In this document: in pieces, positions 34,028 to 39,878 of the stretch
Layout of the letters: the number at the start of each line of letters is the position of its first letter
Numbering within the stretch: the stretch's first letter is position 1
Notes under the pieces: generated by a model
Databases searched by the model: none
What the model was told of the DNA's origin: nothing
The model's input: the letters and a program-made list of their open reading frames with translations, nothing else
Source: Candidatus Aegiribacteria sp.
Lineage (GTDB): Bacteria > Fermentibacterota > Fermentibacteria > Fermentibacterales > JCC-6
DNA length: 39,878 bases
NCBI GenBank assembly: GCA_023138735.1
Contig: JAGLOY010000063.1
Span: forward strand, 1 to 39,878
Direction: 5' to 3'
Made by a program: the position numbers and the translations under genes

Positions 34028-34398
34028 TTACATTTTCTTGTATATCGATGTGGCTCATTGAAAAACGTCATATCTGCATATCCAGCGTATATCCTGGCTG
34101 AATGCTTTACTCCTTCAGGAATATAATATCGATCTCCTTTGGTAAATAAGTTCTTTTCACCATCAATTACCAACTCGATCTTTCCCTCCAGTACTATTCC
34201 CATTTGGGCTGCATGAAAGTGTTCTGGTAGAACAGCATCTTTTTCAAATTCCATAAACACTATCTGATGAGTGTCTGATTGTGAAAGATATGCAGTTATT
34301 CCATCCAGAGGGATATCAGCTTCTGGAAGATCTCTAATCGGTTCTGGAAATATTTGATTCATGAATATTATTCCTTAATCTTATGTTGTGCATTCTTT
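33908..34398 (-). repeat. Duplicated cupin unit, copy 1 (491 bp)
   Basis: Matches 37367-37857 over its full length with scattered substitutions and no net length change: 3' region, cupin gene, and upstream sequence to CATTCTTT. Copy 1 additionally has a VOC gene between this CATTCTTT and another one at 34710-34717. Confidence 0.9.
34024..34362 (-). CDS. Single-domain cupin protein, copy 1
   Basis: 112 residues, a small beta-barrel with the cupin metal motif: PEHFH (H48, H50), Gln53 in place of the usual Glu, and H87 in GVKHSAR; G-D-R-YYIPEG forms the second motif. Cupins of this size bind sugars or small ligands or act as enzymes; specificity cannot be told. ATG 34362 follows AGGAAT, a weak site. 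It lies downstream of the VOC gene in the same orientation, likely one operon. The copy at 37483-37821 differs at 6 of 112 residues. Confidence 0.88.
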   Translation of the reverse strand: MNQIFPEPIRDLPEADIPLDGITAYLSQSDTHQIVFMEFEKDAVLPEHFHAAQMGIVLEGKIELVIDGEKNLFTKGDRYYIPEGVKHSARIYAGYADMTFFNEPHRYTRKCK

Positions 34399-34712
34399 AT
34401 TTATTGAATTCGAGGAGTTCCACTGGAGCACCATCTTGGAGAATAAATGCAACTGCAACACCTGCACTGGGTGAGTTGGGCTCAATGATGATTTCTTTTC
34501 CTTCAATTGCTTTTCTAAGGTCATCCACTTCAAAGGCGACGTGTGCAATTTCTTTTACAATTTTTGGTAGTGTACACTTATCCCCATATCGCATCCATTG
34601 GATACCATATGGATTTGTTTCGTGATCCGTGCAATAGATGTCATAATCCTCAAGATATATTTCCCCATTTTTGTGGGATCTTTGTAGGAATACCTAAATG
34701 ATGATACTTCAT
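34397..34712 (-). pseudogene. VOC/glyoxalase-family gene, frameshifted in an A tract
   Basis: ATG 34712 behind AAAGGAAAG begins MKYHHLGIPTKIPQ and then leaves frame at the run of five A near 34664-34672. Removing one A restores a continuous protein: NGEIYLEDYDIYCTD, PYGIQWMRYGDKC, EIAHVAFEVDDLRKAIEGKE, VAVAFILQDGAPVELLEFNK, with the stop at 34397. About 104 residues, a single VOC module. The remainder is undamaged, so the change is recent, an error, or a phase-variable switch. Absent from the second cupin locus. Confidence 0.8.
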
Positions 34713-34723
34713 TCTTTCCTTTA

Positions 34724-34800
34724 TGCATAACGCTTCGAATGAGTCGCTCCAACACCCGAACCAAACACCAAAGAGAGTCGGCTCAATTCGATTGTTATTA
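34724..34800 (-). repeat. attC-like imperfect inverted repeat upstream of VOC gene
   Basis: TAACGCTTCGAATGAGTCG (from 34728) pairs with CGGCTCAATTCGATTGTTA (to 34797): TAAC/GTTA ends, a TCGAAT/ATTCGA block and GAG/CTC, with bases bulged on one side and a loop of about 30 nt. On the - strand it ends GCGTTATGC, 12 nt before the VOC start, as an attC core would before the next cassette. The core deviates from GTTRRRY at one position. The rest of the gap to 35109 holds no gene. Confidence 0.4.
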
Positions 34801-35109
34801 CCGTTTTGCCTTGTGTAGTCACTCTTCCTCGTTTACGCTACTCATTTCTAACACTAGCCTTAGTATACGAGGAAGTGTTCCGAATCAAACACCGCTGTTG
34901 CTCTACTGCTTTTGTTGCTGAACTAGGCACCATCTCGCAGCGCATATTCAAAGCCTAATATTTCTCATGATGGTCAGCATACTTCCAATATGTGATGTTA
35001 TCATGTATTATAGTCAAAAGGTGGTATATCATGACTGTATTGTGCATGTGATTAATTTAATATATCTAATTTGCAGGTTTGAATATTACTTTGCTCAAGG
35101 AGGACATAG

Positions 35110-36639
35110 ATGAAGAAATCTCAGAGTACTGATAAAGGGATCCATGCCAGGGAAATCCTGGGAATCAAGGATCTCCAAAACAGAAGTTCAAGCCTCTACA
35201 CCGATTTTCTTTGGAACAGGAAAAGGTTGTACAGTACCATGACCAAACCGAGTGTGACTCTTTCGGGGAAACCAGGCGTCAAGGCAGGGACATCAATCGA
35301 ACTGAATGTTGAGGGATTTCCCCTACCAGACGTAGATCTTTGGAACGGAAAATTGCTGTCGAACGAGAAGCACCAAAGTGCAGCTCCGATTCTTATCAGT
35401 TTCAGGGGATTGCACCATCCTGTCATAGTACCTGCAGTCTATGATGAGAAGCGTGGTAAGCTTCATGTAGAAGTGCCCGAGGATGCTGATGATGGAGCTG
35501 TAGTTGTCCTTTTCCCTGTAAGGGAATTCATGGGAAAACTGGATGAACTCGTAGAGGTTGATGAAAACAGATCGATTATCGACAGAGTCTTGGGAAATGT
35601 CGTAGCCTGCAATTGCGAGGAGGAGCAGGACGATGAGGAAGACAGTCCAGAGCTTTGTATGCACTATACCATGCCTAATACTGATCAAATATTTACAACA
35701 AGATATGTTACTTCATTTGCAGCAGTTATTCACATCAAATGCTCTGTCTGCAGTGTCAATTGTCCCAATGGTGCTATCTGCATTGACGAGGAGGGTGACT
35801 GCTACGTAGATGTGGAGTTCTGCCAGGGGCAATCATACAGGGCAGAAGTCTCATCTGAGAATATCACGACACCAGACGGAAGATCAGTGCGGAAGCAAGG
35901 CTTCGAGATCAAGTGCTGGGACTGCTTTGAAGGGAGTGAAGAGTACTCTTCTAAATGCAAAAAGCGAAAACTCCGGAAAGTTGCTTATGTCGGAAATCCC
36001 TGCTGCATGAATTGCCAGCCTGAAGACAGAAAGATACTTGGCCTTAACCTTCAACAGCTGTGTCCCTACGGGGCAGTGTCTATGTCCGGCGGATACAAAG
36101 TCGATCCGAAAATATGCGAAGGATGCTTCTTGTGCATCTACTACATCGCGTGCCAGAACAATTTCAGTTGTCTCGACATAAGCCAACGTACTCTGAGAAT
36201 GGTGGCATACTTAAGCAAACCTGAAACCAAATACTACTTTTATCCTGACAGTATAAGATTCATCCCAAGCGAGACAATCCAACTGTCTCCAGAGATGATT
36301 GCGGAGATGCTGGAGTACAAACTCATCCTCAACCTCGAAAGTGAGATTTCTTCAGAGCGGCTGCACTTCAATTTCAATGATGGAAGAATCTTTCATTTTG
36401 ATGAAAATCGAATTGAGATGGAAGACCACCTGAATATCACACTTCTCATCATGTCGGACTCCGGCACATTGGATTTGGTTGAACATGGTGATATTAGTCT
36501 CATATTCCCTATCAAGAACATAAACATATCCCCACACCAAATGGATGATATCTCACTTCTGAAGACGCTATACTTTACTACTGCTTTCGGGGTATTCGAG
36601 CTTCGCTCTCACATACTGTCACTTATCCCATTCCAGTGA
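35110..36639 (+). CDS. Novel Cys-rich ferredoxin-like protein
   Basis: 509 residues; ATG behind AAGGAGGACATAG. No signal peptide or membrane segment. Residues about 1-165 are beta-rich without known motif; an acidic patch (CEEEQDDEEDSPE) follows. Then Cys motifs: C211-x2-C214-x3-C218-P-N-G-A, a FCQG, CWDC, CCMNC, C318-P-Y-G-A and C336-x2-C339-x2-C342. The CPxGA and CxxCxxC patterns are those of 4Fe-4S ferredoxins, spread over two half-domains with long insertions. The last 130 residues carry no Cys cluster. Partner and reaction unknown; it stands alone between two unrelated genes. Confidence 0.8.
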   Translation: MKKSQSTDKGIHAREILGIKDLQNRSSSLYTDFLWNRKRLYSTMTKPSVTLSGKPGVKAGTSIELNVEGFPLPDVDLWNGKLLSNEKHQSAAPILISFRGLHHPVIVPAVYDEKRGKLHVEVPEDADDGAVVVLFPVREFMGKLDELVEVDENRSIIDRVLGNVVACNCEEEQDDEEDSPELCMHYTMPNTDQIFTTRYVTSFAAVIHIKCSVCSVNCPNGAICIDEEGDCYVDVEFCQGQSYRAEVSSENITTPDGRSVRKQGFEIKCWDCFEGSEEYSSKCKKRKLRKVAYVGNPCCMNCQPEDRKILGLNLQQLCPYGAVSMSGGYKVDPKICEGCFLCIYYIACQNNFSCLDISQRTLRMVAYLSKPETKYYFYPDSIRFIPSETIQLSPEMIAEMLEYKLILNLESEISSERLHFNFNDGRIFHFDENRIEMEDHLNITLLIMSDSGTLDLVEHGDISLIFPIKNINISPHQMDDISLLKTLYFTTAFGVFELRSHILSLIPFQ

Positions 36640-36734
36640 GATTTACACTGCAGATGTTTCTTCTTATAACTGTCGTCATAATGGGAGGGTATCAAGTACG
36701 AGATTACACCGGTGGAGGAATAAACAGACAGGTT

Positions 36735-37187
36735 TCAGGATTTGCGGGGCCGGTTACTGACCGGCTCCGCTATCTGGAAAACTCCGTCTCCAATGTGTTC
36801 GACTGTAACAAGCACTTCTCCGTTGTTCGCATTGAGTTCGAAAGTATCCCCATCCAGCCACTGAACAAATTCAATACGCCAGAACCAATCCGAACCTGCG
36901 GCCAGTGCCATATCGTAACAGGACAGTTCCCAGGAATCTCCATACTGGGCATTACCTTCAACCTCATCGAACCATATCTCATCGATGAAAATGATGAAAT
37001 CACCCCAGTGCTCGTACAGACTTACTCTGAGGATTTCATCCGAGCCCGGTCCCATTGTCATGAAGTAGATACCAGCGTCCATAGCAGGCATGCATTCTTC
37101 ACCCGCAAGGGATCCGTCAGCCAGAACCAGACCGGGGGGAAGGAGAAACAACGGACAAAAGCATAAGATCAGTATTCTCAGGTTCAC
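36735..37187 (-). CDS. Small exported protein, unknown
   Basis: 150 residues from GTG 37187, behind AGAGAGG. A strong signal peptide (LRILILCFCPLFLLPPGLVLAD) is followed by an acidic, aromatic-rich domain (LYEHWGDFIIFIDEIWFDEVEG, GSDWFWRIEFVQWLDGDTF). No family recognised. The final codons overlap a GC-rich hairpin (GCGGAGCCGGT/ACCGGCCCCGC, 36745-36771) that also lies downstream of the convergent Fe-S gene. An open frame on the opposite strand (36636-37166) is taken to be a shadow. Confidence 0.7.
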   Translation of the reverse strand: MNLRILILCFCPLFLLPPGLVLADGSLAGEECMPAMDAGIYFMTMGPGSDEILRVSLYEHWGDFIIFIDEIWFDEVEGNAQYGDSWELSCYDMALAAGSDWFWRIEFVQWLDGDTFELNANNGEVLVTVEHIGDGVFQIAEPVSNRPRKS

Positions 37188-37366
37188 GGTTCTTACCTCT
37201 CTTCAGTGAATCAGATATTCCAATTGGTTATCATGTGCTGCTCAGCTGTCTGCACAGCTCTGCAGTCTCTGATTCGGATTCTGTCTTGAATTCCTGCGCA
37301 AGGCTTTTTTCCAGACATCATTATGCTCCTCTACTGAAGTTTATATAACCTCAGCAGTTACCACAG

Positions 37367-37857
37367 TGAATGTCCGAATTCTGATTAGTGCTTCATGTTG
37401 CTGATATATCATGAAAATTTGCTCTTTTTTATGTGGCAGTTCCATCCTTAAGACAAGATTGCCGCAGGTAGATATTTCATGGTTACTTACATTTTATTGT
37501 ATATCGATGTGGCTCATTGAAAAACGTCATATCTGCATATCCAGCGTATATCCTGGCTGAATGCTTTACTCCTTCAGGAATAAAATATCGATCTCCTTTG
37601 GTAAAAAAGTTCTTTTCACCATCAATTACCAACTCGATCTTTCCCTCCAGTACAATTCCCATTTGGGCTGCATGAAAGTGTTCCGGTAGAACAGCATCTT
37701 TTTCAAATTTCATAAACACAATCTGATGAGTGTCTGATTGTGAAAGATATGCAGTTATTCCATCCAGAGGGATATCAGCTTCCGGAAGAATTCTAATCGG
37801 TTCTGGAAATATTTGATCCATGAATATTCCTCCTTAGTCTTGTGTTGTGCATTCTTT
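37367..37857 (-). repeat. Duplicated cupin unit, copy 2 (491 bp)
   Basis: Counterpart of 33908-34398. Here CATTCTTT (37850-37857) is followed directly by CCTTTTATGCACAACGC, which in copy 1 stands beyond the VOC gene (CCTTTATGCATAACGC), as if the VOC gene had been deleted between the two CATTCTTT repeats. Confidence 0.9.
37483..37821 (-). CDS. Single-domain cupin protein, copy 2
   Basis: 112 residues with the same metal ligands as copy 1 (H48, H50, Gln53, H87). The six differences (residues 2, 11, 38, 72, 79 and 109) leave the binding site unchanged. ATG 37821 is behind GGAGGAAT, a better ribosome-binding site than in copy 1 (AGGAAT), so expression may be higher although the VOC gene is lost here. 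Ligand unknown. Confidence 0.88.
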   Translation of the reverse strand: MDQIFPEPIRILPEADIPLDGITAYLSQSDTHQIVFMKFEKDAVLPEHFHAAQMGIVLEGKIELVIDGEKNFFTKGDRYFIPEGVKHSARIYAGYADMTFFNEPHRYTIKCK

Positions 37858-37976
37858 CCTTTTATGCACAACGCTCTGCATAACCAGAACAGAAATCTAT
37901 CATTCAATTACACCGTAGCTGTTTCTGGTCTATGCATGGGATCAACTGGGCACAATAATCCTTTTGGTCGAACCTC

Positions 37977-38597
37977 CTAGTTTTCATCAGAGGAAGACTC
38001 AAGATTGATTCCAGTGTAATATAGTATCAGTTGAGGATCAACTTCCGTGCCAGGCTCTTCTTTCGTATAAATCCAGAAATCCGAAACACTAGTAGCATTT
38101 GTGCCTATCCACAAACCGTAATTTGGGTATGCTTCATCTATCCATGCCTGTGCCCAGGTAGTAACATCAATGGTCCACCAGGCGTATTGCGGGGCAGGTG
38201 GTACAAGCCAATTGTGATAACCAGGTCTATTATTCCATGTGAGATCATTTTCCTCCCAATCATCACTACATTTGGCGATCCACACTTCGTTTGGTGGGAA
38301 AGTACCGACAGTTTCGTAGATGTATACAGCAACTATCGCGGAATCGATAGTAATACCTGAGTAAGGTGTAAGGTCAAACATAAGCGCCGTCCATACATGT
38401 TTTCCGCGGTTGGGGTCTAATTGAAGATTCAAACCACGCTTACCGATTCTTGAGTGACTCCAGGAACCATAGTTGTTGCTGGGAGCCCACTCCCATGCAA
38501 ACGAATCGTTGCTCGGATATACGGTTACAGTTCTGGCCTGTGGTACACAGGACACTGCAAGTAACAACACAATAGTTACAATGAAATACTTTAACAT
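37977..38597 (-). CDS. DNRLRE-domain lipoprotein
   Basis: 206 residues; ATG behind AAGGAGGGAAGAAC. Signal peptide with lipobox LLAVSC (Cys17). The mature part is one DNRLRE (CBM96-like) beta-sandwich: VYPSNDSFAWEW, WTALMFDLTPYSGITIDSAIVAVYIYE, CSDDWEENDLTWNNRPGY, TIDVTTWAQAWID, NYGLWIGTN, PQLILYYTG. Such domains occur in surface proteins and bind polysaccharides such as alginate in the characterised case. A membrane-anchored surface binding protein is the likely role. Single gene; its upstream gap to 39118 is divergent from the next operon. Confidence 0.88.
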   Translation of the reverse strand: MLKYFIVTIVLLLAVSCVPQARTVTVYPSNDSFAWEWAPSNNYGSWSHSRIGKRGLNLQLDPNRGKHVWTALMFDLTPYSGITIDSAIVAVYIYETVGTFPPNEVWIAKCSDDWEENDLTWNNRPGYHNWLVPPAPQYAWWTIDVTTWAQAWIDEAYPNYGLWIGTNATSVSDFWIYTKEEPGTEVDPQLILYYTGINLESSSDEN

Positions 38598-38602
38598 GTT
38601 CT

Positions 38603-39118
38603 TCCCTCCTTAAGTTTTACTGGTACTATTCTATTTCCACCCCAACAGAAATAGACCAATAACTATCCTTACCGCGTAGTACATCTCAAGGCTGATCGTA
38701 CATCCAGTTATTGTCTGAAACTGATGAAACTCAATCAACCTCAGTTCGGTACTCATTACGGTGTTTACAGACCCCCTGGCACTTCTCCTCTATAAACTCA
38801 CAATCCTATCCTATGAAGCTCTCGGCATTTCATATACACACTTCTGGCATAACTAATGATTATGCAGCTGCTGTTAAAGCCGTCTTCAACTTATATGAAT
38901 GAGCATATGATTCCTGCTATTATCAGTCAAGATAGTAAAATGATGCTGGTTTTTAATCAAATGAATCAAAACATCATCTAATACCGTTTTGAGCGTAGAG
39001 GATAGCATTGATCGGAGTTGATTTGTATTCCGGGCTGGTGGAACATACTGTGACAGCATTGTTATATCCTTTCACTGGTGAGTGAAACTCGATTCTCCGG
39101 CAGGAGAGGGGAGCTGAC
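38603..39118. other. Divergent intergenic region
   Basis: About 500 bp between the lipoprotein gene and the right-hand operon. A 63-codon + strand frame (38711-38902) has no ribosome-binding site and is not accepted. CAATAACT (38657-38664) and AGTTATTG (38706-38713) form a perfect 8-bp inverted repeat 57 bp across, of uncertain meaning. Promoters for both directions should lie here. Confidence 0.5.
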
Positions 39119-39577
39119 ATGAGAATAGTAATGGTATTGATACTTGCTGCGGCAGGATTGCTTGCAGCGAGTCAGGTGTTCTATATGAGTGTTGAGGAAT
39201 CTCTTGATTTTACGGAAGCCATTGTACTTGTTCGGGTTGAGCAGATCATTAATTTTCCGATGGATTACTTGGAGAGGATCGAGTACTACTTCAAGGTACT
39301 CGATGTTGTGTCTGGCCCGGATTCACTTGAAGGAGATTTCATTGCCTCTTACGAAATGCTGTTACCCAGGGCTTACACCGATGATGAGGGTAATGAAGTA
39401 TGGGAATCTCCCATTGTTACCGGTTCAGGATACGAGATATTCACAGAGGAAGGTGATACTGTGATAGTATTCCTTGAGCGTCTTCCGGACGATCAGTATC
39501 CTTTTGCCAGTGTTATTCGGGTAGATCCTGCAGACAGCCTTGGAAGTATATTAGTCCTGTTGAATCCGGAGGATTAG
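39119..39577 (+). CDS. Small exported protein, unknown
   Basis: 152 residues; ATG behind GGAGAGGGGAGC. Signal peptide IVMVLILAAAGLLAAS. The mature part (LDFTEAIVLVRVEQI ... YYFKVLDVVSGPDSLEGDFIASYEML ... EEGDTVIVFLERL) resembles short beta-barrel modules that begin with a stress on transport or surface display in many bacteria, but I cannot name the family. A second gene follows after 27 nt, so it is the first gene of an operon cut by the window edge. Confidence 0.75.
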   Translation: MRIVMVLILAAAGLLAASQVFYMSVEESLDFTEAIVLVRVEQIINFPMDYLERIEYYFKVLDVVSGPDSLEGDFIASYEMLLPRAYTDDEGNEVWESPIVTGSGYEIFTEEGDTVIVFLERLPDDQYPFASVIRVDPADSLGSILVLLNPED

Positions 39578-39604
39578 AGACCGTTCACAGGAATGGGGAA
39601 TTAG

Positions 39605-39878
39605 ATGATATTTATATTTTTTATGATGGTTTTTCTCACGAATGAGAGTACTCTGGATAGTTATCCCGAAATGTTCATGGTGACCGTCTGCGATGAACCC
39701 CTGAGCCTGACAACTGTGGACCTTGGAAGTTACATTGCGTACGTTGAGTGGCAGGAGGAATCAACAGAAAGCATCACCCTGGCAAAATCTTCAGATGGAA
39801 GTGTGGTCCAGAACATTTACCTTGGGGACTTGTCGGATAATTTACTGCTCGATTACGTAACACCCGAAGGAACCATAC
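39605..39878 (+). CDS. Probable exported protein, partial (3' end outside window)
   Basis: ATG 39605 behind GGAATGGGG; 91 codons visible. A hydrophobic start (IFIFFMMVFLTN) probably acts as signal peptide. The following sequence is beta-rich (EMFMVTVCDEPLSLTTVDLGSYIAYVEWQ, DNLLLDYVTPEG). It lies 27 nt after the preceding gene on the same strand. No family recognised. Confidence 0.6.
   Translation, partial: MIFIFFMMVFLTNESTLDSYPEMFMVTVCDEPLSLTTVDLGSYIAYVEWQEESTESITLAKSSDGSVVQNIYLGDLSDNLLLDYVTPEGTI

Noticed and set aside
36636-37166. Open frame of 176 codons on the + strand with a hydrophobic start
   Set aside because: It lies antisense to the 36735-37187 gene, which has a ribosome-binding site, a clear signal peptide and better codon choice; the + frame has no site of its own beyond overlapping the Fe-S gene stop.
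38657-38713. Perfect 8-bp inverted repeat CAATAACT/AGTTATTG as an attC site
   Set aside because: Inverted repeats of this length within 60 bp are expected by chance many times in 40 kb, and no gene end or cassette boundary lies beside it.
1-39878. CRISPR arrays, rRNA and tRNA genes
   Set aside because: No regularly spaced repeats and no tRNA-like TTCGANTC arm with matching cloverleaf were seen by reading; a computed scan (tRNAscan-SE, CRISPR finder) would be decisive.

Overview
The window reads as a chromosomal stretch of an uncultured-type Gram-negative (diderm) bacterium of moderate G+C. It has many secreted proteins and lipoproteins, a gingipain-like (C25) protease ending in an outer-membrane beta-barrel, TolB-like and DNRLRE-type surface proteins, and small RRM RNA-binding proteins. 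This mix suggests a candidate phylum of the Fibrobacteres-Chlorobi-Bacteroidetes neighbourhood. That placement is inference; no rRNA or tRNA gene is visible to confirm it.

Layout. 1-12.3 kb is an accessory, probably anti-phage region on the + strand: the C-terminal part of a large DUF1998 helicase with a Vsr-like nuclease fold, translationally coupled to a RelE-like/UvrD-helicase fusion; then a membrane-anchored protein, a nonsense-mutated HNH endonuclease on the other strand, a four-helix membrane protein and a phospholipase-D-like protein. It is followed on the - strand by a TolB-like lipoprotein and a membrane alpha/beta-hydrolase. 12.6-19.1 kb (- strand) holds a decayed gene, a B12-binding radical SAM enzyme, a truncated B12-binding protein and the 1328-residue C25 protease. 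19.2-23 kb holds small membrane genes and a trypsin-like protease followed by a secreted protein.

23.2-32.4 kb is marked by duplication and turnover. Two RRM genes have an almost identical 175-nt structured leader, and each is followed by a piece of the 3' end of an EamA transporter gene. Between the two copies lie an XRE regulator with a palindromic promoter, a beta-helix lipoprotein, a secreted protein, an IS91-type transposase relic, a Kef-type antiporter and a G+C-richer acetate-symporter operon (DUF485 + ActP-like) that looks acquired. The frameshifted EamA gene itself follows.

32.6-39.9 kb holds secreted proteins, a shikimate-kinase-like P-loop kinase, a cupin gene present twice (once with a frameshifted VOC gene), a novel Cys-rich ferredoxin-like protein, a DNRLRE lipoprotein and two small exported-protein genes at the right edge. 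The ends of the duplicated cupin unit coincide with inverted repeats ending in TAAC/GTTA that resemble integron attC sites.

Most notable candidates: the helicase pair and its neighbours as a defence module; the conserved RNA leader of the twin RRM genes; the cassette-like behaviour of the cupin/VOC unit; and the unclassified Fe-S protein.
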